From an uncultured Ectothiorhodospiraceae bacterium (GTDB taxonomy: Bacteria; Pseudomonadota; Gammaproteobacteria; Nitrococcales; Nitrococcaceae), in NCBI GenBank assembly GCA_913061005.1, contig CAJXSH010000002.1, forward strand, positions 1 through 64,000: a stretch of 64,000 nucleotides of DNA. Reading direction: 5' to 3'. Below the pieces are notes generated by a model that did no database searches, had not been told where the DNA came from, and saw only the letters and a program-made list of their open reading frames with translations. Within the stretch, counting starts at the first letter, position 1, and every line of letters starts with the position of its first letter. Position numbers and translations under genes: made by a program. Below, one piece after another: positions 56,818 to 64,000 of this stretch.

Positions 56818-57039
56818 TCAGCCGCGGGCCAGATCATAGAAACGCCGGATGTGCGCCGTTTCCTGATAGCCCTTGCGTTGGGTGGGTTCAGCCCCGGCCT
56901 TGCTGCTGGGCGTGGATGTCTGCGTTGCCGCCATTACCGAGCTGCCGCCCGCCAGGCCGGCAACGCTGCCACCGACCACCATCCCTTTCAGGAAACGGCG
57001 GCGGCTGGGATCGTTCTGTTTGGAGTGCTTTTCGCTCAC
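56818..57039 (-). CDS. Small twin-arginine signal protein of the formate dehydrogenase locus
   Basis: 73 residues. A twin-arginine signal ([20 protein letters not shown], residues 12-31, RRRFLK core) is followed by a short Thr/Ser-rich and charged tail (HIRRFYDLARG). It starts 28 bases before and ends 14 bases upstream of the catalytic gene. Small formate-dehydrogenase-associated Tat proteins of this kind occur in such clusters and may be an assembly factor or minor subunit. The role is unproven. Confidence 0.8.
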   Translation of the reverse strand: MSEKHSKQNDPSRRRFLKGMVVGGSVAGLAGGSSVMAATQTSTPSSKAGAEPTQRKGYQETAHIRRFYDLARG

Positions 57040-57067
57040 GGCTGCCTTCCTCCGGAGTTGTCTGGCC

Positions 57068-57703
57068 TCAGACCATCTCGAGGTACTGTTTTTCGGTCAC
57101 CATGAAGCGCTCGGCGAAAGCGCCCACGGCACGGTAGAAGTTGGCGGATTTGGCCTGCTGCAGATCCTGCATGAATCGCTCGACCCATCCGGCCAGGTGA
57201 TCGTTGAAAAAGACCCGCTGTGCGGCCAGCGTCGTGCCCTCGGGCCCGCTGAGCAGCGCCATGGACTCGAGCAGCGCCGCGACGTGATCCTCGGGTTCGT
57301 GGACACCCGACTCGCGCTCGAGCCCGAACTCGCGCAGATCCTCGCGCAGCTTGACCAGCGGCCGACCCATGATGAAGCCCGACTGGTACCAGCTGCCGAA
57401 TGGCATCAGTTCGCCGCGGCCAAGGCCGATGAAAAGGGCATGAAACTCGATGTCGAGGGATTCGGGGTCGGCGGCGGCAGCGGCCTCGGACAGATTGCGC
57501 CAGGCCTCGGCCAGGGGGCCGTCCTCGTCCTCAACGTCCACCGAGGCCAGCAGCTCGACCACCGCCTGGTCAGGGATGTCGGCAAACAACCGGGCGAGCA
57601 GCCCGTAGACCCGCGACCGAACCCAGTCGTCAGCCTCTGCCGCCGGGGCAGCGGTCGACGAAACGGTCTCTGCGCCTGTCATGTTGTTTTCCTGCACAGA
57701 CAT
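57068..57703 (-). CDS. TorD/DmsD family molecular chaperone
   Basis: 211 residues, mostly helical. A disordered N-terminal part is followed by RSRVYGLLARLFADIPDQAVVELLASV and LDIEFHALFIGLGRGELMPFGSWYQSGFIMGRPL, the family core, where the E-F-x-x-L-F-I-G pattern is typical of TorD proteins. It probably binds the twin-arginine signal of FdhA until cofactor is inserted. It is the first gene after the operon promoter. Confidence 0.88.
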   Translation of the reverse strand: MSVQENNMTGAETVSSTAAPAAEADDWVRSRVYGLLARLFADIPDQAVVELLASVDVEDEDGPLAEAWRNLSEAAAAADPESLDIEFHALFIGLGRGELMPFGSWYQSGFIMGRPLVKLREDLREFGLERESGVHEPEDHVAALLESMALLSGPEGTTLAAQRVFFNDHLAGWVERFMQDLQQAKSANFYRAVGAFAERFMVTEKQYLEMV

Positions 57704-57723
57704 GTCCTCTCTCCTCGGCCCCC

Positions 57724-57752
57724 GTTATAGCTTGGAATCACTGCAATGCCAA
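57724..57752 (-). promoter_or_regulatory. Sigma-70-type promoter of the torD-fdh operon
   Basis: Read leftward: -35 box TTGGCA (57747-57752), 17-base spacer and -10 box TATAAC (57724-57729), both near consensus. Located about 20 bases before the chaperone start, in the 86-base gap after the ferredoxin gene. It would allow the chaperone, Tat protein and enzyme subunits to be made independently of the upstream accessory genes. Confidence 0.7.
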
Positions 57753-57789
57753 AAACTTTTTATGGTGCGCTGCGACAAGAAACCGCCGC

Positions 57790-59457
57790 CTACTGCCCCA
57801 GGCTGTTGCCCTCTTCGTCAAAAAGGTCCTTGACCCGGCAGTCCTCGCACATCTCCAGCCGCCGTCGGGCCCGCTCGTCCTGGAACATCCAGTGACCGGC
57901 CAGCTGCTCGGCGACCCGGCCGATCATCTTTTCGGTGGCAAAGGCCTTGCCACAGCTCACGCAATGGAAGGGCGCTTCCTCGTTGAGCACCCGGGTCTGG
58001 GGCATGGCAAAGGCGGGCAGATGCAGACGGGCCTCGAGGGTGATGGCGTCTTCGGGGCAGGCCTGTTCACACAGCCCGCACTGCACGCAACGCGACTCGT
58101 CGAACAACAGCTTCGGCTCGCCGCCCCCGCTGGTCACCGCCTCGACGGGACAGACTGCGGCACAGGCCATGCAGAGGGTGCAGGCGTCGCGGTCGACCTG
58201 GATCTGCCCGAACGGCGCCCCCGCCGGCAGCTCGGTGGTGGCCGCGTCGCGATTGGGCCGGTAGAGCTCGCTGAAAGCAATCTGCAGCCGCTCCCGTTTG
58301 CCGCCGGCGATACTGAAATTGCCGGCGCGTCGGCCGTGATCGTCATGCAGCGGCGACGCGTCCAGCCAGGCAGCCAGCGCCCCCTGTCCGCTGACAAGAC
58401 GCACCCGGTCGCTGTCGAGCTGCAGCGCCTCGAGAACCGGATCGAAAAGCGCCTTCTGGGTACGGGCGGTCTCGGCCAGGACCCCCTCGACCGCGTCCGG
58501 GAGCAGCACCACGACATCGCTCACCCCCATGGCGAGCGCCGAGAGCCAGATGTCCGGTCCGATGCTGCCGACATCCTCGACCGGCACCGGAATCAACCGC
58601 TCGGGCAACCGCTCGGCGAAGGCCTCGAGCACCTCGCTGCCCCATTCATCATCATGAAAGAGCAATGCCGGGGCCTGGCCGCCGGCGTCGCCATAGGCCC
58701 GCAGGGCGCGACGCAAGCCACCGAGCAGATCCCGGGCATGCGGGAAGGCATAACCCATGGCGCCGCTCGGACAGGCCGCAGCGCAACTGCCACACCCCTG
58801 GCAGAGGTAAGGGTCGACTTCGACCTTCTCGCCCAGCGAGCGGATGGCATCGGTGGCGCAGGCATCCATACACCGGGTGCAGCCGGTCATCCCCCGGGCG
58901 CCATGGGCACAGATGTTCTCGTCGTAGGCGAAAAAGCGTGGCTTCTGGAACTCGCCGACCATCGCCGGCAGCTGCGCCAGCGCCTCGGCCAGCGACGCCT
59001 CGTCGCCACCCACCGCAAAATAGCCCAGAGGCGGCTTTTGCATGGTCATCAACGGGGCATCCGCGAGGTCAAGCACCAGATCGAAGGCCTTGAGCCCACC
59101 GCCGACCAGCTCGGCCAGGGATCGAGGCCCTTCGTCGGTGTCCAGCCAGGCCTCGTAGGCGCCCAGATACCCGTTCAGGCGCGGCCGGCCGCGGGCGAGC
59201 AGGTACTGACGCAGATCCGCCGGCTGGTCGTCGTCGTCCTCGGCCACCAGCAGGCAACGCATCTCCTCGCCCAATGCCCGCGCCGCGGGCAGGGCGCGTG
59301 CCACCGGCCCGTGGATCAGCACCGTCCCCGCCGATCGATACTCGACAAAGCCGGCGGTGCCCATGTTGGCGCTGGCCAGCGCGCCCAGGGCCGCCCCCCG
59401 TGGATCGGCGGCTTTGGCCTTGAGCGATTCCAGAGGCTGGTGTTGGATTTCAAGCAC
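57790..59457 (-). CDS. Large multi-cluster ferredoxin of the formate dehydrogenase locus
   Basis: 555 residues. An N-terminal domain of about 175 residues without known motifs precedes four [4Fe-4S] sites: C183/193/196/200, C219/222/225/229, C426/429/432/436 and C457/460/463/467. Two further CxxC pairs are at C499/502 and C537/540. The part between the site pairs (about 262-360, APALLFHDD...) looks like the MvhD-type domain layout but lacks its cysteines (tentative). It is probably a cytoplasmic electron carrier or maturation factor for formate dehydrogenase. It overlaps the DUF3306 gene by 8 bases. Confidence 0.8.
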   Translation of the reverse strand: MLEIQHQPLESLKAKAADPRGAALGALASANMGTAGFVEYRSAGTVLIHGPVARALPAARALGEEMRCLLVAEDDDDQPADLRQYLLARGRPRLNGYLGAYEAWLDTDEGPRSLAELVGGGLKAFDLVLDLADAPLMTMQKPPLGYFAVGGDEASLAEALAQLPAMVGEFQKPRFFAYDENICAHGARGMTGCTRCMDACATDAIRSLGEKVEVDPYLCQGCGSCAAACPSGAMGYAFPHARDLLGGLRRALRAYGDAGGQAPALLFHDDEWGSEVLEAFAERLPERLIPVPVEDVGSIGPDIWLSALAMGVSDVVVLLPDAVEGVLAETARTQKALFDPVLEALQLDSDRVRLVSGQGALAAWLDASPLHDDHGRRAGNFSIAGGKRERLQIAFSELYRPNRDAATTELPAGAPFGQIQVDRDACTLCMACAAVCPVEAVTSGGGEPKLLFDESRCVQCGLCEQACPEDAITLEARLHLPAFAMPQTRVLNEEAPFHCVSCGKAFATEKMIGRVAEQLAGHWMFQDERARRRLEMCEDCRVKDLFDEEGNSLGQ

Positions 59458-60046
59458 GCTCGTCGTCCTCCTCGTCGGCCGGTTGGTCCGCCGCGATGTC
59501 GGGGTTGGTTGAATCTTCTGCCGGAGTCAGCTCGTCGTTCTCTTCGAGGGCATCCGGCTGCTCGGTGGCTGGCTCCAGCCCCTCGTCCTCGGCCCCGGCC
59601 TCTGCCTCGAGGCGCTCGCGGCGCTGGGCAAGCCGTTGCTGCTGACGCTTCATATCCCAGGTCTCGACATTGCCCAGCGACTGCAACTGGGTGTAGTCCT
59701 CATCGTAATCATCCAGGCCGTCCTTGACGTTAAAGCGCGCCGTGTGGAAAAGCTTGCGCAACGCCTTGCGCCGCAGCGCCTCGCTCACCCCCGGCGAGAA
59801 AAACCCGCTGACATCGCTGTCGGGTGCCAGGCTGTCGATATCGGGCATGTCCGCATCGGTCAGCGGCGCCGCTTCGCCCTCCGCCGGGGCCGCCGTCTCG
59901 CTGGCGTGGGGCACAGGCTCAGTGTGCTCGTGCTCGGCCGACGACGGCTCGGGTGATGCGCTCGCTTCGGCCTCGCGGCGCTGGGCCTCTTTACGTCGTG
60001 CCCAGCGTCCCAGAAAAGGCTCGTGGCCGGTCGGGTCATTGGTCAT
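59450..60046 (-). CDS. DUF3306 domain protein
   Basis: 198 residues, very acidic. The N-terminal FLGRWARRKEAQRR segment and the central VSGFFSPGVSEALRRKALRKLFHTARFNVKDGLDDYDEDY (about 80-120) are the DUF3306 pattern. The tails are Glu/Ala-rich and probably disordered. Family members occur in formate dehydrogenase loci next to DUF3305 genes, as here; function unknown. It overlaps DUF3305 by 11 bases. Confidence 0.85.
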   Translation of the reverse strand: MTNDPTGHEPFLGRWARRKEAQRREAEASASPEPSSAEHEHTEPVPHASETAAPAEGEAAPLTDADMPDIDSLAPDSDVSGFFSPGVSEALRRKALRKLFHTARFNVKDGLDDYDEDYTQLQSLGNVETWDMKRQQQRLAQRRERLEAEAGAEDEGLEPATEQPDALEENDELTPAEDSTNPDIAADQPADEEDDERA

Positions 60047-60530
60047 GGGATTGCTCCTGGGGCTTGCGGCGCCGCTTGCCCTTGCGCGGCGAAGGCCGGT
60101 AGTGCGCCAGAACGAATCGCTCCACTTCAACGGCCAGCCACTCGGGCAACGACGTGGAGAAAATCTCGGCCTCGCTTTCCTGCTGCCGGGCGGTCTCATC
60201 CTGATCCAGGGTCACCATGGCGGGCATGAGCCCGTACTGGGGATCCTCGCGGCAGATCACAAAAAGCGACGGCTGCTGACTGGTGAGATTGAACCAGTAG
60301 GTCTCGGCATCGGAGCGGCGCAGCCGCAGGGTCAGGCCATGCCAGGCAAAGTCGCGGGCGCCGTCCTCGTGGCGCGAGGCTTCCATGCCCGAACGCCCCT
60401 GGGCCGGCTCGATGGCTGCCAGCGACCAGGCCGGCACCCGCCAGCCCTTGCTCTCGCGCATCGTCCGCCGGATCACGACGGTCAGTGGCCAGTCGGTCTG
60501 CTCCGGCGGTGTGACGCCCGTGCCTGTCAT
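60036..60530 (-). CDS. DUF3305 domain protein
   Basis: 164 residues. It opens TDWPLTVVIRRTMRESKGWRVPAW and continues with LTLRLRRSDAETYWFNLTSQQPSLFVICR, the DUF3305 pattern; the end is basic (SPRKGKRRRKP). Function unknown; it is always found near formate dehydrogenase accessory genes. Coupled by overlap to the genes on both sides. Confidence 0.85.
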   Translation of the reverse strand: MTGTGVTPPEQTDWPLTVVIRRTMRESKGWRVPAWSLAAIEPAQGRSGMEASRHEDGARDFAWHGLTLRLRRSDAETYWFNLTSQQPSLFVICREDPQYGLMPAMVTLDQDETARQQESEAEIFSTSLPEWLAVEVERFVLAHYRPSPRKGKRRRKPQEQSHDQ

Positions 60531-61015
60531 GATTCATCCTCCGGCTCGATTCGGAACACCGGCGCCGACTCCCAGTCGCTTTTGGGCCGATGAACCCGGT
60601 AGGCCTCGCGGACCTCGCCGTCCGCCAGATCGCGCTGTAGAGACAAAACGGTATTGATATCCGGTGTGCAGAGCGACTCGCAGAACTCGACCTCTCGACG
60701 CGCCTCGACCATGGCCGCGTCCACATCCGGGGCGCCGTAGTGCTCGACAAAATGCCAGGCCAGCCGCTCCAGTACCCGTCGGCGATCCGGCGCCGGCATC
60801 TCGACCACCACCGCCAGTGTCGCCCAGCCGAACGACTCCACCCCCAGGAAACCCTGGCGAAAGGCCTGCCGTTCGCCGCTGTCGAGCTGCTCGGGGTCAC
60901 GCTCGCCAAAGGTAAAGACAAACGTCCCCGGTACCACCCACTCACCGGCGGCCGCTGCGCGGGGATAGACCGCGTCGTCGCTGTCATCGAGCCGCAGCGC
61001 CCGTAGAAAGCGCAT
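60527..61015 (-). CDS. DUF6505 family protein
   Basis: 162 residues. It begins MRFLRALRLDDSDDAVYPRAA and includes GTFVFTFGERDPEQLDSGERQAFRQGFLG and FGWATLAVVVEM. Such proteins accompany DUF3305/DUF3306 in formate dehydrogenase loci. No catalytic motif is visible. It is the first gene of the accessory operon and has a GGAGGAGAG ribosome-binding site. Confidence 0.75.
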   Translation of the reverse strand: MRFLRALRLDDSDDAVYPRAAAAGEWVVPGTFVFTFGERDPEQLDSGERQAFRQGFLGVESFGWATLAVVVEMPAPDRRRVLERLAWHFVEHYGAPDVDAAMVEARREVEFCESLCTPDINTVLSLQRDLADGEVREAYRVHRPKSDWESAPVFRIEPEDES

Positions 61016-61037
61016 GGTGCCTCTCTCCTCCGCTTGA

Positions 61038-61065
61038 TTGGTCTGACCTTGGGATACGGTATATT
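61038..61065 (+). promoter_or_regulatory. Candidate promoter for the BNR-yqeC-moaD-mobA-moeA unit
   Basis: TTGGTC (61038-61043), a 16-base spacer and TATATT (61060-61065), ending about 35 bases before the BNR gene start, in the 85-base divergent gap. Confidence 0.45.
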
Positions 61066-61100
61066 ACGCGGCCTGCGAACAGAAGCCGGGAGACCGTTCG

Positions 61101-62222
61101 ATGCCATCACTGGCCGACACCCAGCCGGATATCGCCGTCCTTGTGGGCACCCGCAAGGGGCTTTTCATCGCCCGCAGCGACCACCGGCGCCGGCACTGGC
61201 AGCTCGAAGGCCCGCATATCGCCGGCTACGAAATCCAGGCCGCCTATCTGCACCCGGATGATCCCGCCATCGGCTATGCCGCCGCCCATCACCCCGTCTG
61301 GGGCATCCATGTCTACCGCACCGAAGACGGCGGCCGCAGCTGGACCGGCCTGGCCGAGGTACCGCGGCACGGGCCCGATGAGGACGAATCGAGCCTGAAG
61401 ATGATCTGGAGCCTGGCCCCGGGCCCGGGCAGCGACCCGGATCATGTCATGGCCGGGGTCGAGCCCCCCGGTGTTTTTCGAAGCCGCGACGGCGGTCAGA
61501 CCTGGCAGCCTCTGACCGGCTTTAACGACCATCCCGACCGACCGGCCTGGAGCCCGGCCAAGGGGGGCTTGGCGGTCCATTCGCTGCAGCCCGACCCGTT
61601 CGACAGCCAGCGGCTTTTCGTGGCCATGTCCGCCGGGGGGATCTATCGCAGCGACGATGGTGGCGACCACTGGCAGGCCGCGAACACCGGGATCCGGGCG
61701 CCCTATCTGGCCGAGCAGGCGCCCGAGTGCGGCCATTGCGTCCATCGCCTGCTGGTCCATCCGGCACAACCGGGCCGGGCCTATCAGCAAAGCCACCACG
61801 GCCTTTATGTCACCGATGACGGGGGTCGGCACTGGCAAGAGATCACCGACGGCCTGCCCAGTGATTTTGGCTATGCGCTTGCCACCGACCCGCGCCACGC
61901 CGATGTCATCTACTGCGTGCCCGAGGAAAGCAGTCAGTTCCGGGCCACGGTTGATGGGCGGTTGCGCGTGTATCGCAGCGACGACGCCGGCCGGCACTGG
62001 ACGGCGCTGACCCGGGGGCTGCCGCAGGAGAATGTCTTTGTCACCGTCCTGCGGGATGGGCTGGCCGCGGATGGACTGGACCCGCTGGGTCTCTACCTGG
62101 GCACCTCAAGCGGTCATCTTTTCGCCAGTCGGGATGCCGGCGACAGCTGGCAGAGCATCGCCGGCTACCTGCCCGGGATCCTGAGCATCCGCGCAGTGGC
62201 CGTGGACGACGGGGCATCATGA
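61101..62222 (+). CDS. BNR/sortilin-type beta-propeller protein
   Basis: 373 residues made of repeated blades with the Asp-box pattern SxDxGxxW: TEDGGRSWTG, SRDGGQTWQP, SDDGGDHWQA, TDDGGRHWQE, SDDAGRHWTA and SRDAGDSWQS. About six to seven blades cover almost the whole length, giving a single propeller. It has no signal peptide, so it should be cytoplasmic. A CGHCVH segment (about 212-217) is a possible metal or redox site. It is 4 bases coupled to yqeC. Sialidase activity is not implied: no catalytic sialidase motif is visible. Confidence 0.75.
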   Translation: MPSLADTQPDIAVLVGTRKGLFIARSDHRRRHWQLEGPHIAGYEIQAAYLHPDDPAIGYAAAHHPVWGIHVYRTEDGGRSWTGLAEVPRHGPDEDESSLKMIWSLAPGPGSDPDHVMAGVEPPGVFRSRDGGQTWQPLTGFNDHPDRPAWSPAKGGLAVHSLQPDPFDSQRLFVAMSAGGIYRSDDGGDHWQAANTGIRAPYLAEQAPECGHCVHRLLVHPAQPGRAYQQSHHGLYVTDDGGRHWQEITDGLPSDFGYALATDPRHADVIYCVPEESSQFRATVDGRLRVYRSDDAGRHWTALTRGLPQENVFVTVLRDGLAADGLDPLGLYLGTSSGHLFASRDAGDSWQSIAGYLPGILSIRAVAVDDGAS

Positions 62223-62992
62223 CCCTGGCCGCGGCGGATTGGCTGGAAGCCCGAGCGGGGATCGTCTGCGTGGTGGGCGCCGGCGGCAAGAAAACCACCA
62301 TCCGTCGGCTGCTCGAGCAGGCCACAGGTAGGGTGGCCACCACCGCCTCGGTCCGGACAACGCCGCCATCGGCCCGGGAGGTCGACATCCGCATCTTTGA
62401 CGACGAGCCGGCCCTGCTCGAGCAGGTGCCCCGGGCGGCGGCGACGCATCAGCGGGTGGCCTATGCGCTGCCTGGACGCCGGTCGGGACGCGTGACCGGC
62501 CCGGCGCCGGCCACCATCGCCGAGCTGCACCGCCTGGCGGGCTTTGATCTGACGCTGGTCAAAGCCGATGGCGCCCGGATGCGCGGCATTAAAGCGCCGC
62601 GGGACAACGAACCGGCGCTGGTCCCCGGCTGCGGCACGGTGATCCATGTCGTCTCCGCCCGGGTCATCGGGCAACCACTGGACGAGGGCATCGCCCACCG
62701 CGTCCCCGAACTCGGGGCGCTGCTCGATCTGGTGCCGGGCCAGATCATCGAGCCGGCCCACATCGGGCGGCTCATCGCCCATCCCCGGGGCGGTGCCCAG
62801 GGCTGTCAGGGGCAGCGGTTCGTCTCGCTCATTAATCAGGTGGATGGCGACGAGCAACATCGACTGGCCCGACAGGCGGCGGCGGTGGCCATGGCGGGCC
62901 CATGCCCACCCCGCCGGGTGGTGCTGGCCAGCATGCGCGAAGCCGAGCCGGTGGTGGATGTTGTCGACACTGCCGAACCCGGGGCAGACTGA
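62219..62992 (+). CDS. yqeC: YqeC-type molybdenum-enzyme accessory protein
   Basis: 257 residues with a P-loop-like start (IVCVVGAGGKKTTIRRLLEQ, about 14-33) and later FDLTLVKADGARMRGIKAPRDNEP, the hallmark of the YqeC family. YqeC has been linked to maturation of selenium-dependent molybdenum hydroxylases. Here it lies among molybdenum-cofactor genes by a formate dehydrogenase with cysteine as ligand. Likely a GTP- or ATP-binding maturation factor. Confidence 0.85.
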   Translation: MTLAAADWLEARAGIVCVVGAGGKKTTIRRLLEQATGRVATTASVRTTPPSAREVDIRIFDDEPALLEQVPRAAATHQRVAYALPGRRSGRVTGPAPATIAELHRLAGFDLTLVKADGARMRGIKAPRDNEPALVPGCGTVIHVVSARVIGQPLDEGIAHRVPELGALLDLVPGQIIEPAHIGRLIAHPRGGAQGCQGQRFVSLINQVDGDEQHRLARQAAAVAMAGPCPPRRVVLASMREAEPVVDVVDTAEPGAD

Positions 62993-62996
62993 TCCC

Positions 62997-63275
62997 ATGA
63001 CCGAAGTGACCGTATTCCTGCCGGCGGCGCTGCAGCCGCTTGCCAATGGCGCGCATCAACTGGCCCTTGCCGGCGAATCGGTGGCCGATGTCCTCGAGCA
63101 GCTGGGCGCGCATCACCCCCAGGTCGGCCGCCGTATCCTCACCCGCGATGGCCAGCTGCGCCGGCATGTCAACATCTTCGCCGACGACGAGGACATCCGG
63201 GCGCTGGCAGGCACCGCCACCCCCCTGGCCGGCCGGCAGTCCCTGACCATCGTGCCGTCGGTCGCCGGCGGCTAG
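62997..63275 (+). CDS. MoaD/ThiS family sulfur carrier
   Basis: 92 residues with a ubiquitin-like fold and C-terminal Gly-Gly (SVAGG), the site of thiocarboxylation. It includes GESVADVLEQLGAHHPQV and an acidic face. By context a MoaD-type protein for molybdopterin synthesis; its partner MoaE is not seen in the window. Confidence 0.85.
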   Translation: MTEVTVFLPAALQPLANGAHQLALAGESVADVLEQLGAHHPQVGRRILTRDGQLRRHVNIFADDEDIRALAGTATPLAGRQSLTIVPSVAGG

Positions 63276-63278
63276 GCC

Positions 63279-63872
63279 ATGGACGCTCGTGTCAGCGCAG
63301 TGGTTCTCGCCGGCGGCAGGGCCCGGCGCATGGGGGGTGAGGACAAGGGGCTCGTCGCCCTGGCGGGCCAGCCCATGATCGCCCATGTCCTCGCCGCAAT
63401 CACGCCGCAGGTGCACGCCGTGGCCATTAATGCCAACCGCAACGCGGCGGCCTACCGCCGGTTGGGCCACACCGTGCTCGCCGACCCGCTCGCCGACTTC
63501 CAGGGGCCGCTTGCCGGCATGGCCGCCGGCCTCGACTGGTGCCCGACCCCGCTGCTGGCCACGTTGCCCTGTGACGGCCCCCTGATTCCGGCCGATTACA
63601 TCGCGCGGCTGGCGGACAGCCTGGGCGATGGCGATATGGCGGTTGCCCATGACGGCGATCGTCTGCAGCCGGTGCATGCCCTGCTGCGTCGAGAATGTCT
63701 GCCGTCCCTGCGGGATTTTCTCGCCGGGGGCGGACGCAAGATCGACCGCTGGTATGCGAGCTGCGATATGCGCCGCGCCGATTTCTCTGATGCCCGGGCG
63801 TGCTTTGAGAACATCAACACCCCTGAACAGCAGGCGGCCATGAGCACCCGCCTGCAAGGCCAACCCGAGTGA
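63279..63872 (+). CDS. mobA: Molybdenum cofactor guanylyltransferase
   Basis: 197 residues. The nucleotide-binding start VVLAGGRARRMGGEDKGL and ADPLADFQGPLAGMAAGL identify MobA; the acidic metal site is LPCDGPLIP. It attaches GMP to molybdopterin to give the dinucleotide cofactor used by the formate dehydrogenase family. It follows the MoaD gene by 3 bases. Confidence 0.93.
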   Translation: MDARVSAVVLAGGRARRMGGEDKGLVALAGQPMIAHVLAAITPQVHAVAINANRNAAAYRRLGHTVLADPLADFQGPLAGMAAGLDWCPTPLLATLPCDGPLIPADYIARLADSLGDGDMAVAHDGDRLQPVHALLRRECLPSLRDFLAGGGRKIDRWYASCDMRRADFSDARACFENINTPEQQAAMSTRLQGQPE

Positions 63873-63877
63873 GCGCC

Positions 63878-64000
63878 ATGACCGATCCGACTGCCGCCCC
63901 CGACTGTGGACACGACGCGCCATCGCTGCCGCTGGACGAGGCCAACGCCCGCATCCGTGCGGCACTCGAGCCCGTGACCGAACGCCGCCGCGTCCCGCTG
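63878..64000 (+). CDS. moeA: Molybdopterin molybdenumtransferase, 5' part
   Basis: Partial: 41 codons before the window ends. The reading LPLDEANARIRAALEPV followed by VPL is the usual MoeA N-terminus. MoeA inserts molybdenum into adenylated molybdopterin. The ATG is 5 bases past the mobA stop; a GTG overlapping that stop is an alternative. Confidence 0.85.
   Translation, partial: MTDPTAAPDCGHDAPSLPLDEANARIRAALEPVTERRRVPL

Overview
The window is about 64 kb of high-GC DNA from a gammaproteobacterium, probably a halophilic aerobe of the Ectothiorhodospiraceae type (inference). This rests on conserved gammaproteobacterial gene orders (hisBHAFIE-tatABC, def-fmt-rsmB, dprA-smg-topA-tsaC), TrkA/TrkH potassium uptake, acidic proteins, a complete Tat system and an aerobic-type formate dehydrogenase cluster. 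No rRNA, tRNA, CRISPR array or intact insertion sequence was recognised.

Layout. 1-2.9 kb: a lower-GC accessory edge with a polysaccharide-lyase-like lipoprotein, a geneless stretch, a DUF1330 protein, an SDR dehydrogenase, a 43-residue lipoprotein, and a second copy of the SDR 3' end that forms the tail of the next, convergent gene. 2.9-7.3 kb: a SAF-domain oxidoreductase, an orphan AceE/MdeB-type 2-oxoacid dehydrogenase E1 and a divergent Lrp regulator. 7.4-10.1 kb: arsenic operon arsC-arsR-acr3-arsH. 10.2-13.5 kb: a methylisocitrate-lyase-family enzyme, isocitrate lyase and a divergent LysR regulator with a perfect 15-bp palindrome between them. 13.5-17.9 kb: an operon of MotA-like, MotB/OmpA-like and 7TM-DISM histidine kinase genes. 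18-20.8 kb: AI-2E transporter, a tiny cysteine-rich protein, a membrane J-protein and lrgAB. 20.9-22 kb: yceI and cytochrome b561. 22-31 kb: sucA-sucB-lpd-prpC-prpD-djlA. 31.2-46.6 kb: one unbroken leftward run from def to tatC. 46.7-51.7 kb: rightward truncated LysM-family protein, dprA, smg, topA, tsaC. 51.8-61 kb: a leftward formate dehydrogenase locus with chaperone, ferredoxin and DUF accessory genes. 61.1-64 kb: rightward BNR-repeat protein, yqeC, moaD, mobA and the start of moeA.

How the genes fit together. The E1 enzyme may make propionyl-CoA from 2-oxobutyrate; prpC, prpD and the lyase-family gene could process it through the methylcitrate cycle, while sucAB/lpd and aceA serve the TCA and glyoxylate cycles. 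The formate dehydrogenase catalytic subunit carries a twin-arginine signal and would be exported by the TatABC encoded in this window. The rightward molybdenum-cofactor genes would supply its cofactor.

The parts most worth a second look are the formate dehydrogenase accessory set (555-residue multi-cluster ferredoxin, DUF3305/DUF3306/DUF6505, small Tat protein, BNR protein and YqeC beside a cysteine-type enzyme), the MotA/MotB-like plus 7TM kinase operon, the degenerate NtrX, and the rearrangement around the SDR tail.
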